Part shown: piece by piece, positions 11,707-21,101 of the stretch
Position numbering within the stretch: the first letter of the stretch is position 1
How the letters are laid out: each line of letters begins with the position of its first letter
NCBI RefSeq assembly: GCF_001680005.1
Contig: NC_033567.1
Coordinates: 1,302,001 to 1,366,000, forward strand
Direction of reading: 5' to 3'
Length of the DNA stretch: 64,000 nucleotides
DNA from: Plasmodium coatneyi
Taxonomy: Eukaryota > Apicomplexa > Aconoidasida > Haemosporida > Plasmodiidae
Position numbers and translations under genes: made by a program
The notes under the pieces: model-generated
Databases searched by the model: none
What the model saw: only the letters and a program-made list of their open reading frames with translations
What the model was told of the DNA's origin: nothing

Positions 11707-13091
11707 AAAGTCTTCCAAAAGAACGAGTAATTAAAGGAACAAACAAAGTTATTTATTCTGCTGTTACGTATGATTCCAAAAGGTGTAATGAAAATGCTAC
11801 CTGATAGTGTGATTTATATGTGTATATATACGAATTAAAAAACATGGAAGCAGTCTTTCTTTTTTTCACCGTTTGGAAATAAAGGAGAAGGGGGAAGCTC
11901 ACCCCCAAAATGTCGGATGAGTCAGATGGTAGTATAGGAAGAGTGTGTAAAATGGGAATTATTTTCTACGGGACTATAAATGTACCAAAAGAGGAAGAGT
12001 TACTTTTTTGTTCATATATGCCCTTTACGTACTAATCAGTATGTGTATATATAATTGGTTCACCATGAGAATTATATATTTTACAAATTCTTCAATTAAA
12101 TAATACGTACTGACTAGAAATTGATCTTTTTTTTTTTTGTACAAACAGTTTTCTGCGCTATATTTTTTTCAATTTTTTCTGTAATTTGTTTTTATATATC
12201 CATATACAAAATGGCATTTTTATTATTTTATCATGGACTTAGAACAGGAATATAGAAATTAATAAAGAATATTTTTTAAAAAATAACTTTTATGGTAATA
12301 ATTATATATTTTTGCAAAAAATCAAGGGGTTCTAATTTGTGCATGACAAAGAGAGTCTTCCTTTGTCTGCCTAGGTTTGACAGATTCAGAGAACAACATA
12401 TTTGCGAGTAAAACGAATTAGCCTTTAGAAATCTTCAACTTTTTTTTTTTTTTTTTTGCGTGTCGCCCCCCACCCGCCATATATACTGTATAATATAATT
12501 AAACACATACCAACTATTGTTTCTGGAATAAAAAAGGAAGCACAGGAAAATATATAACCTCTGTTTTTTCATTTTACCGCTATCATTTTTTCTTTTTTAC
12601 AATTTTGACTTTCTTCATTCCATTTGGGATTTATTTTTTTTTTTCCCTCTTATTCGTATAGTCGATTTTTTTTTTGTCATTGTTTCGCCCTCACGCGGAG
12701 TTGCTGCGCGTAGAATACACGCAGGTGTTATTTGTTATCAACCCTTTTTGCAGTAGCGCGAAAAGGATTCTACCTTTTCAGCATGAACTAATGCATGTAT
12801 GGTGAATGTTTTAAACTGGCATGATCTGAAGTGGGTACATGTACATTCGTTCATTTGGAAAAAGTGGATCATGCGCGTAGTAGGGAAGTAGATTCTCTAC
12901 ACAATAATTGCCTGAGTTAGGACATTTTTGTGCCTCCCCACAAGGGCGTATTCGTACCTGTGTGTAGATACACCTTTGCTGTATCTATTCACGTGGGTAA
13001 ATTGCTTTGGGGTAAAATTTACCTGCACACAAATTGCTCTTGGCGACCGCGCCAGCAGAAGACATAAAGTGACCACCGCGCAAAACCAAAC
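11707..13091. other. intergenic
   Basis: AT-rich to ~12700, then more balanced. A 41-codon frame starting ATG at 11909 (MSDESDGSIG...) is too short and isolated to call. Poly-T runs near 12128 and 12439. The last 150 bases would be the 5' UTR of the phosphatase gene. Confidence 0.4.
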
Positions 13092-14036
13092 ATGTCACTG
13101 ATACGCCCGGAGAAAGGACAGAGCGAATATGAAAGCTTCATGAAGGAATGGAAAATAGAAAAGTCGGTGGAGGCAAAAGACTTTGTAGACAATTTCCAAG
13201 TTTTCTTTTTCGATTGCGATGGAGTTTTATGGAGAGGAAATGAAGTTATACAAGGAGCAGTGGAAGTTATAAACAAATTAATAAAAGCAAACAAGCAAAT
13301 TTATTTTATAACAAATAATTCTACAAAATCGAGAGTTACACTGTTGGAAAAATTTCACAAGTTAGGTTTCGGACTTATTAAAAAAGAAAATATTATTTGT
13401 ACTTCCTATGCAATTGCTAAATATTTTATGGAAAAAGAAGAATACAAAAGTGGGAAAAAAAAAATTTATGTTATTGGAGAAAAAGGCATTTGTGAGGAAC
13501 TCGATTGTTGTAATCTTCTATGGTTGGGTAGCTACAAGGATAATGAAAAGAAAGTAGAAATAAAAGACGATCTAGAAATATCTGTGGATAAAAATATTGG
13601 AGCTGTAGTAGTAGCCATCGACTTTAACATAAATTATTACAAAATCCAGTACGCACATCTTTGCATAAATGAATTGGACGCTGAATTTATTGTTTCCAAT
13701 AAAGACGCAACTGCCAATTTTACTTGCAAACAAAAATGGGCTGGGACAGGTTCTATCGTTGCTAGCGTGGAAGCTGTTTCGTTGAAAAAGCCAACAGTTC
13801 TTGGCAAGCCAAATTTATTCATGATAGAAAATGTCCTTAAAGATTTAAATGTGGACCCTGCCAAAGTTGTCATGGTAGGAGATAGACTCGACACGGATAT
13901 TAGCTTCGCCAAAAATTGCAACGTCAAGTCAGTTCTAGTTTCCTCAGGTGTTACCGATGCGAATATTTATCTGAATCATAACCATTTAAATATTCGCCCG
14001 GACTTTTTTATGAAATCGATTGCCGATTTTTTATAA
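13092..14036 (+). CDS. PGP: 4-nitrophenylphosphatase / phosphoglycolate phosphatase, HAD superfamily
   Basis: 314 residues, single exon. HAD motifs in order: DCDGVLW at 41-47 (Asp41 nucleophile, Asp43 acid/base), ITNNSTKSR at ~73-81 (motif II), LGKPN with the motif III Lys in the C-terminal third, and VGDRLDTDI (motif IV acids binding Mg2+). A cap domain between motifs II and III fits the C2 cap of the PGP/PLP-phosphatase subfamily. The enzyme hydrolyses small phosphate esters such as 2-phosphoglycolate, a metabolite-repair role in the cytosol. This is family knowledge, not tested here. The first ATG gives the usual family length. Confidence 0.95.
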   Translation: MSLIRPEKGQSEYESFMKEWKIEKSVEAKDFVDNFQVFFFDCDGVLWRGNEVIQGAVEVINKLIKANKQIYFITNNSTKSRVTLLEKFHKLGFGLIKKENIICTSYAIAKYFMEKEEYKSGKKKIYVIGEKGICEELDCCNLLWLGSYKDNEKKVEIKDDLEISVDKNIGAVVVAIDFNINYYKIQYAHLCINELDAEFIVSNKDATANFTCKQKWAGTGSIVASVEAVSLKKPTVLGKPNLFMIENVLKDLNVDPAKVVMVGDRLDTDISFAKNCNVKSVLVSSGVTDANIYLNHNHLNIRPDFFMKSIADFL

Positions 14037-14358
14037 GCATATTTCGTAACAATTCTCATGCGGAATATTCGTGTGCCGCTTAGTATGTGTGCACCCTCGA
14101 CATAATTTGTTGTGCCATTCGATGGTCCCTTTTTGTTTACAATACAAAAATTGCCCCCAATTTTCTTTTTGGCAAATCTTAAGTGATGATTAGGTTAACA
14201 AATAGGCGCACACACGCGCAGTGTTGCTGGTGAGTTACTCCCCATGAATATTTGTACACCCACGTTTCTTGCATTAACAGAGGAAGAGCAATGCGAAATT
14301 GTGATTACTTTTCAGGTGTGGCGGTTCTCCCTTTCTTCCCCCCTTATTTTTCTCCCGT

Positions 14359-14877
14359 TTATTTTGCACTCACTTCTTCCCCCGCTTCCAAGCATCCATT
14401 CAAATCCTTGAACGTTGCACCCCCCCCTCCACTGCTAAGCAATTTATTTAGGGTATCATTCAATTCTTCGAACTTCTTTGTTAGCCTTTGATTTTCCTGT
14501 CGGAGGAATGAATTCTCCCTCTTCAGGTCTTCCAGCGGCACGTCTGCAAAGATTGGGGTTCACGCGGAATGTTTACAATACGAGATCAGCGGCACGCATC
14601 AATCAATTGGTGTTATCTCCACCGCTGCCGCCGCTTCATCGTGCCCATTCAGATGAATGGGGAAAATTAAGGAGTTCATGCCTAGGTTGGCAGCTGCGTA
14701 GCTATTCAGGTGGATGACCATACCCGCGTCTACATCCTGCAAATGGTCGGATATAAATTTTATCGCATCCTTTGGCTTTTCCTTCTCTTCGAACAGTTCC
14801 AGGAGGGCGCGGCTTATGTGATCTATCACGCCATGCTCCTCCAAGTAGGTGATAAATTCCTTTTCGTGCGCACTCAT
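14359..14877 (-). CDS. MYCBP (AMY-1)-like small coiled-coil protein (two exons)
   Basis: Exon 1 is 14877-14724, beginning MSAHEKEFITYLEE. Its pattern YLEEHGVIDHISRALLELFEE followed by EKPKDAIKFISDHL closely follows the start of human MYCBP (YLEKSGVLDTLTKVLVALYEE then EKPNSALDFLKHHL). Intron 14723-14544 (GTATGG...TTGCAG, phase 1). Exon 2 is 14543-14359 and encodes a coiled coil (LKRENSFLRQENQRLTKKFE), again as in MYCBP, then a Gly-rich tail. Total 112 residues, against ~103 in human. An upstream in-frame Met at 14931 would add 18 residues; the internal start fits the family better. In other eukaryotes MYCBP relatives act as docking/dimerisation domains, for example in ciliary or PKA-anchoring complexes. 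The role here is unknown. Confidence 0.8.
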
Positions 14878-15509
14878 TTTTGCACTCGTTTGAAATTTTG
14901 GTCGGTAGGAATGCCCCTTTCTTATTTGCAAAATCGCAATAGGGTTAGAAAAAAAAAAAAGAAAAAAAGTGGAGTTATACCTTTTCGATTAACCGAATTT
15001 CCAAGAATTAAAAATTTCGACACCTTTTTTTTTTATGGCTGCTAGAAAATGCGCTTAATTTGTAGACAGGGTTAAATAATTACATGCAAACAAAAAAAAA
15101 AAAAAAAAAAAAAGGAAAAAAAAAAACATTTTAGACAAGTTTTTTTTTTTTCAAAGGATATAAAATAGTACAATGTAAGTATGCCACAAAAATGGGAACA
15201 AAATGGCAAAGGAAACATTTTAAACGTGCATCGACTATTACGTAGCTGCTGCGAATAAATTTTTACACCCTTTAAGAAATTCCCGCAATTTGCACATATT
15301 ACGGTGATTACTTTTTGCGAGTGGAGACAAGTATTATGGGCACTTTATCTGCGTCATGGGAAATGCAAAGCGAGGGGGCTTCAAACAATTTGCGGTGTTA
15401 ACAGTGCTTGAATGGCATCTCCGTTTTTACATTTTCCGGCCTTTGTATTGTCATACTTGATCAATTTGGGCAAATTTTCTTGCATTTGCGTGTGTTTAAC
15501 TTTTTGGTC
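14878..15509. other. intergenic between two minus-strand genes
   Basis: Contains poly-A runs at 15091-15113 and nearby. Serves as the 3' region of the large gene at 15510-19871 and the 5' region of the MYCBP-like gene. No further gene seen. Confidence 0.5.
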
Positions 15510-18500
15510 TTACTTCCCTTCGGCGGCGCCCTCAACTGGCTGCCAGCAGGAGCCTAAAAGCTCATCCTTCTGTTGGTCCTCCTTGGCCTTCTTGTCCTGT
15601 TTCGGTCGGTTAAACGTTTTAATCCTGGAGGATCTTCTCCTAACAACGTTTGACAAAATGGTAAGAATTCTGTTCATATTTTTCTCCGTCATTCTAACCG
15701 TCTTTTTGTTCATATAAAACGAAGCTGTGACATTGCCAATGACTAGATTATTTAACTTCAGCGATTTAATAATTACGTTAAAATTTTGTTCTGTTGTATT
15801 TCCTTTAAGGAAATGAAAGGTCACCAGGATCCACTCCTCAATTGGGTACTCCGTGATTATGTTAACATTTATCGTTTCGAGTAGCAAAAAAGCTTCGACA
15901 AAATCGATGGTCTTAATTTTGTATATATTTATTAATTTTAAAATATATTTTAATAAATCATCAAAATTTTCCTTGTCTTTTTTTTTTTGAATATGTTCAA
16001 TTATGAAATTTACTAATCCTGATGCACACCTGTACTCATCAATTTCTTGATATTTTTCATTTGTCCTTTTTAAATTTTCTTTTTCTTTTAATGCGTTTTT
16101 ATCTCTGAAAATTTTCATTTCCATCGTTTTCGTTTTGGACATTTTTTTTTTCTCCATCAGTTTGTTGTTATCGGCGTTTACAATGTTTTGCTTTTTTTTG
16201 CTACTCTCACTTTGCAGCTCTTCCTGTTCATTTTCCGTCTCTACATGCATATCACTGTCATTGTTTTTTTTTTTTTTTTTATATTTTTCGCTCTTCATTC
16301 TGGCGCTTCTCCTTACCGTTTGGTTCCCACTGCGGAGGTCTTTTTCCTCCTTAATAAGCACATTGCTGTAAATTCTTTCTCGTTTCACGCGTATGTTTTT
16401 ATTTTCAATTTGACCTGTACGTGTAGAAGTGTCTTCCTCGGTGAGCTTTTCCTCCTGGTCGGTCTGTTCGTTCTTTTTGCGTTTGTTCCCTGGTGCAGCT
16501 GACATATTGCTGTTCGTTATTTCCCCCTCGGTGATGCCCAAATCTTTATCCCTCCGGTTTCTTCCTTTTCTATTGCCAACCACGTTTTTACGACAGGAGT
16601 TATAACGCGTGTTATCGTTTGAATCCTTTTTTTTGCTCTTCCTGGTTGGGCTCACATCCTTATGCGAATGCATCCCCTCCTGGGCGTACTTATCCGCCAC
16701 GTGATTATTTTCTCCCTCCGATTTATCTGACCTGCTATAATTATATTCCTTCTTCGAGTTTTGCAAATAGGCATGTATTATTTGGTTAATCTCTTGGCTG
16801 CTCCTGTACTCACTTGGTTCCGTTTGTCTTAACTTCCCTTCCTTCATTTTTGTCAATGGTGGTGTGTTAGACTGGTTATCCGTTTCTTCTTTGGAGTTGG
16901 TTCCTCTTTTTTTGGTAGCCCTCTTTCTGCGTTTTCTGCCATTCGCTACTTCATCGTTGCTGACTGGGACAGGGATCATCGTTTCTCCCCCTTTGGTGGG
17001 GCGTCTCTTTTGTTCATCATTGGGGCACCGTTCGCCCAAGTTTATGCTGCCGTTGAGGAGGCTGCTTGCGTTGCCACTTAGAATGCCCCCTCTACGACTG
17101 CTCTCCACCCCATCGTAATCAGCGTTGTCATCTGTTAATGGGTAAATACCATCGCTGAGTTCACTCTTGGTTACCATTTTCGCACCTCTTTCCTGTTCAA
17201 ACCGTTTGGTCCTAATGAATGGACGTGCATTGTACGAAATGTGCTGTGAAAAGCTGCCATTAATGTCACTCAGGTTAGTGTTCCTCCCAAAATTATTTGA
17301 GTGGAAAGAGGATTCATTGTAGCCACTAATTTTTTCTGTGCAGTGGGGGTACCAACTCCTGCTATTGCAATTAGGTACGTATACATTCTTTTCTTTCCTA
17401 TCTCTCTGTTTTGCACAATTTCCAACAGAAGGGCAGTTACTATTTTTGCACATAGGTGTTCCGCCATTACATGGTAGACATTCTGTGATGCCCATGTGAT
17501 AGTCACGTGGGAATTGGTAGTAACTTTCTTTTTTTCGATTTTCCATTTTTTCTTCATCTAAAGGGGAATAATGCGCGCAATTGTTATGATCGCTTTGCCT
17601 TTTGTTGGTGTGGGTGCAACTATTTCTGGGTACCTTGGTGGTCATTCCTACTGCATCGATCATGCTATGGGCGTTTCTGCCAACTTCATCATGAACGCTT
17701 CTTCTGTTGGTGCTGCTGTTCTTGCTCTTCCCCCTGGTGTAATACCTGCCTTCGCTTGTGCGATCCTCTTCACCGTTGTTGTCATTACTTATACCATTGT
17801 TACCACCTTGGTTGTTCCTATTCGTCTGGGATGTTTCTCCCTCCTGGTCTGTCCTTCCCCCTTTGGGTGCAAAATCTTGCTCACTTGTGAAGCGGCCCAA
17901 ACGGGGGGAACTTCCTTTGAAGGGAGTCTCCTCACCTTCACATTTATTAACATTACCACTTTCGTTATAAGCTAATCCATATGAGGCTGCACTTTTTGTC
18001 CTCTCCCCATTTATCAAATTTGTGGACATACGATTTGATAAATGGAGGTCCCAGGGGTGGAACCTCTTCCCTTCATCGTAATGGCCTACATTGCGAATAC
18101 GAACGATACTCTCTCCATCATACTTGCTAACAGTGTGCATGTCACAAGTCGCCTTGTCCTTATCGTATGACAGAGTACCTGCTTCTTCTACTCTCCCATT
18201 TTCAAAAATATTTCTAATTTCCTTCCCATGATTGAAGTGTAACGACATATCATCATGTAATAATGGCTGCCTCTTCCTGTAAAGCGTATCATACATGGGA
18301 AAATCGTTGTACTTATACGTGTTGTATTCTGATGAACCTGGCTGTGTTTGTTCCTTCTTGATTATTGGGACTACGTGGCTGTTCCATTCTACACTTGGAT
18401 GTTCCCTGCTATTGGGTATATTCCTATCCAAACTGTGCAGTATATTTTTTTCACATTTTACAAATACCCTATTCGTGCTTCCTCCCTCATGGGGACAGTT

Positions 18501-19871
18501 CATACATTTCGAGGGAATATAATTGTGCACATGTTCTTGGTGCCTGCATTTCTTTTTGTCTTCAAAAGGTTTACAACCGTTCATTCTACGGTGTGTAAAA
18601 TGGTTCTGTGCTTCGGGACAGTTCCTGCGGCTCGATGAAGACTCCTCTGGGAAATTTCTATGCATGCTCTTCTGCGAACTTGTGCTGGCTCCACCGTGCC
18701 CCGGATTGCTCCGAATATACGTCTCCGACTTGACTCTGAAAAATTCATCGTTAGGGTAGTACACCATTTGTCTGTCCAGAACAGTCCTCCTATAAGTTTC
18801 ATGGTCTGCCCTTTCTGCGGCCACCTGAACGGCGTCCTTCTTTGTAAGGCCACAGATGGCCATATTTTTCGCTTCAACCCTGTTGACCGTAATACCCATA
18901 TTGTTGTTCCTACTGAGTAGGTTTTTTTCCCCGCGTTCGATTGTCTTCACAATTCTGTTGTTATCCCCTCTTACATCATAATTGGACGATATGTGCGAAT
19001 TAAAGCCGTTCCTACTCTCGTTGGACATTGGAAGGCGCTCATTTTTTTCTCCACCACTTCTTAGCTGGCATCTATTTAAGGGCACAATCACTTTGATCGT
19101 ATTGTCTGAGTTATTCTTGAACATCTCTTTACGTTCATTGCTCCAATTGGGGTGCATGTCACTTGCTTCTGCGCCCGCATGATGGGAATTTTCACACTTT
19201 CCATTTTTTTCGGTTACACGACCATCGTACGGTAAGGAATTATTCCTGGGAATTATACCTACCAAGGGGGGATCCTTGTATTCGCTTACATTTATCATGT
19301 TTAGGGGTATTCCTTCACAGTTGCTTCTAATTGATCTTCCTTCCTCACCATTGCCTTTATCCATTTGAGCGTTTTTCTGATTGGATACACCCGATTCCAT
19401 CTTACTGCCTGTTCTGCTGCAATAATTCTCTTGTATCAACTTTTCCCGTGGGATGGTGTCGTCCCTATCACATTTTGCACTCCCGTTTCGCTTGCAATAA
19501 TTGTCCGTGTGGCTCGTTGCGCTGCCGTTAGCAGGTCTTGGCTGGTTCCTCTCTGATTTTGTATTGCTTGCCCCATCTAGGTCTTTTTCTGAGTATGTTG
19601 TCGCACCTTCATGGACACTTTTACTTGCCGCTTCTTTCTCGACCTTACTTTTTTTGAAGGCCGTGGTTGCGCTCTCAGTGTAGGTGTCTCCGTTCACCTT
19701 CGATATAGGTCTTTTATTCCTATTTCGTTCATTTTTAGTGTTGCAACAGTATGCGTATATTATGCAGCACAGTCCACAGGTCAGTGACGCCAATATGCCT
19801 TGCACCGTGAATAAGAACACGGTCGTATTGTTGTGAGACATTTGTAATGACAGAGGGGTGGATAATAGCAA
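15510..19871 (-). CDS. large membrane-anchored Plasmodium protein of unknown function
   Basis: 1,453 residues in a single open frame. One hydrophobic segment lies near the N-terminus (residues ~18-43: VFLFTVQGILASLTCGLCCIIYAYCC) and is Cys-rich at its cytosolic edge, so palmitoylation is possible. Most of the rest (45-1230) is hydrophilic Asn/Ser/Lys/Glu low complexity with dispersed Cys. The C-terminal ~220 residues (EYRCASGLVNFIIEH... to FYMNKKTVRMTEKNMNRILTILSN) look like a compact helical domain, and RRRSSRIK is a likely basic signal. No known domain recognised. Start could be Met1 or Met11 (MSHNNTT at 19841). Probably a type III-like single-pass protein; function unknown. Confidence 0.85.
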   Translation of the reverse strand: MLLSTPLSLQMSHNNTTVFLFTVQGILASLTCGLCCIIYAYCCNTKNERNRNKRPISKVNGDTYTESATTAFKKSKVEKEAASKSVHEGATTYSEKDLDGASNTKSERNQPRPANGSATSHTDNYCKRNGSAKCDRDDTIPREKLIQENYCSRTGSKMESGVSNQKNAQMDKGNGEEGRSIRSNCEGIPLNMINVSEYKDPPLVGIIPRNNSLPYDGRVTEKNGKCENSHHAGAEASDMHPNWSNERKEMFKNNSDNTIKVIVPLNRCQLRSGGEKNERLPMSNESRNGFNSHISSNYDVRGDNNRIVKTIERGEKNLLSRNNNMGITVNRVEAKNMAICGLTKKDAVQVAAERADHETYRRTVLDRQMVYYPNDEFFRVKSETYIRSNPGHGGASTSSQKSMHRNFPEESSSSRRNCPEAQNHFTHRRMNGCKPFEDKKKCRHQEHVHNYIPSKCMNCPHEGGSTNRVFVKCEKNILHSLDRNIPNSREHPSVEWNSHVVPIIKKEQTQPGSSEYNTYKYNDFPMYDTLYRKRQPLLHDDMSLHFNHGKEIRNIFENGRVEEAGTLSYDKDKATCDMHTVSKYDGESIVRIRNVGHYDEGKRFHPWDLHLSNRMSTNLINGERTKSAASYGLAYNESGNVNKCEGEETPFKGSSPRLGRFTSEQDFAPKGGRTDQEGETSQTNRNNQGGNNGISNDNNGEEDRTSEGRYYTRGKSKNSSTNRRSVHDEVGRNAHSMIDAVGMTTKVPRNSCTHTNKRQSDHNNCAHYSPLDEEKMENRKKESYYQFPRDYHMGITECLPCNGGTPMCKNSNCPSVGNCAKQRDRKEKNVYVPNCNSRSWYPHCTEKISGYNESSFHSNNFGRNTNLSDINGSFSQHISYNARPFIRTKRFEQERGAKMVTKSELSDGIYPLTDDNADYDGVESSRRGGILSGNASSLLNGSINLGERCPNDEQKRRPTKGGETMIPVPVSNDEVANGRKRRKRATKKRGTNSKEETDNQSNTPPLTKMKEGKLRQTEPSEYRSSQEINQIIHAYLQNSKKEYNYSRSDKSEGENNHVADKYAQEGMHSHKDVSPTRKSKKKDSNDNTRYNSCRKNVVGNRKGRNRRDKDLGITEGEITNSNMSAAPGNKRKKNEQTDQEEKLTEEDTSTRTGQIENKNIRVKRERIYSNVLIKEEKDLRSGNQTVRRSARMKSEKYKKKKKNNDSDMHVETENEQEELQSESSKKKQNIVNADNNKLMEKKKMSKTKTMEMKIFRDKNALKEKENLKRTNEKYQEIDEYRCASGLVNFIIEHIQKKKDKENFDDLLKYILKLINIYKIKTIDFVEAFLLLETINVNIITEYPIEEWILVTFHFLKGNTTEQNFNVIIKSLKLNNLVIGNVTASFYMNKKTVRMTEKNMNRILTILSNVVRRRSSRIKTFNRPKQDKKAKEDQQKDELLGSCWQPVEGAAEGK

Positions 19872-19884
19872 CCTGACTGACTAG

Positions 19885-20262
19885 CAAAGTCACAAGCTGC
19901 TAAATGGGGAAGCGGATTATCTGATAAACAAAACAGTTGATAGATTGCCGAAGACAAAAAAATTAACTAGTGGCAAAACACACTGCGTATGCTGCCACTC
20001 TTACAACTGCATTCCCCGAGAAAAATATATAGACCTCACTTTTTTGGAGGTACAACAAAACATTTTAAATAAAATTTTTGAATACAAAAATTATTCAGTA
20101 TTAAAAAGTTATGCCTTCATACGTAGGTGGGAACAATCACGCGTCTATAACGGAGCTTATTATTCCAAACAATTCGTAAAATGTGGAAAAGAAAAAAAAT
20201 ATTTCGAATTAAACGCTACAACGAAAAAAATACAACACAAATATGACAAATACGTGACATAA
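19885..20262 (+). CDS. orphan exon, small Cys-containing protein, start not found
   Basis: Open frame of 125 codons (QSHKLLNGEADYLINKT... ending KKIQHKYDKYVT) with no ATG anywhere in frame. It must therefore be a downstream exon if it is real. A CTGACTGACTAG stretch just before 19885 could be branch point plus acceptor. The composition is protein-like: a Cys cluster CVCCHSYNC, then a basic region with RRWEQSRVYNGAYY. The upstream exon would overlap the 5' end of the antisense 1,453-residue gene. I could not find a phase-compatible start with confidence. Product unrecognised; a small organellar ribosomal or zinc-binding protein is only a guess. Confidence 0.4.
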   Translation, partial: QSHKLLNGEADYLINKTVDRLPKTKKLTSGKTHCVCCHSYNCIPREKYIDLTFLEVQQNILNKIFEYKNYSVLKSYAFIRRWEQSRVYNGAYYSKQFVKCGKEKKYFELNATTKKIQHKYDKYVT

Positions 20263-21101
20263 CTGTTGAGAATAATTTACAAAATTTCCATCACATTTGC
20301 GTGTTTCCATTTTGAGCGATTTCCGGTGTTATTTTTTTTTCCGTGGACAACCACCATTTTGCGCTTATCAGGGGCGCTAATTTTGCTACAAAAAAAAAAC
20401 TTTTTAATTTTTCCCCATTTCGAATGTAGAAAAGTGCGTAACCTTTTCACGTGGGATTTTCCAGTTAAATGTCTTGCCCCGCATGTGAGGCGCTCAATGG
20501 GACATGTATTTTAATGTGATACCTTTTGCACCAATGCAGGAAAATAAGTAAACAGCTACACGTGTGTTAATATAAGCCGTAAAGCAGGGATGTACATATG
20601 CATAATTACATACTCACATGCGCATCTCATTCAGGTTGTGCTTTTCCCCCTGCTCATTTTAAGAATGTTCAGAGAAGAAAAAAAAAAAAAAAGAAGCACA
20701 AAAAGGTGAACACAACGGTCACAAAAGAACAATCTCGAGGAGCAACCGCAATCGAGACTCCATTCGACAATTCGCTTAGCCCGTTCGAGCAAGACATCCA
20801 CCATTCATCGCGAATAGCTTCCCTTAATGCTACATGTATTACATGTTTGCAAATTAAACAAATGTTATATTGCTACATTTAAAAAGTGACGAGTTGGAAA
20901 AAAATGCGGAAAAAAAAAAATTTTTAAATCATGAATTATCTACATGTACATTTAATCATCTGTCCTTACGTCAACATTTCCCTTTTGCTCTGTACACACA
21001 GCGAATTTTACTTCTCGCTTTTGTCCCTTACGTAAAAGAAGTGATGCTGATTTGTGTGGCAAAAAGGCTTGTGGTTGATTGAGCCACCTTCTAGTTCGTC
21101 T
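20263..21101. other. intergenic, convergent 3' regions
   Basis: Lies between the end of the plus-strand orphan exon and the last exon of the minus-strand kinase. Several short T/A-rich frames, no gene supported. Confidence 0.45.

Noticed and set aside
11909..12034. 41-codon ORF MSDESDGSIG...
   Set aside because: Too short, isolated, no splice partner or similarity.
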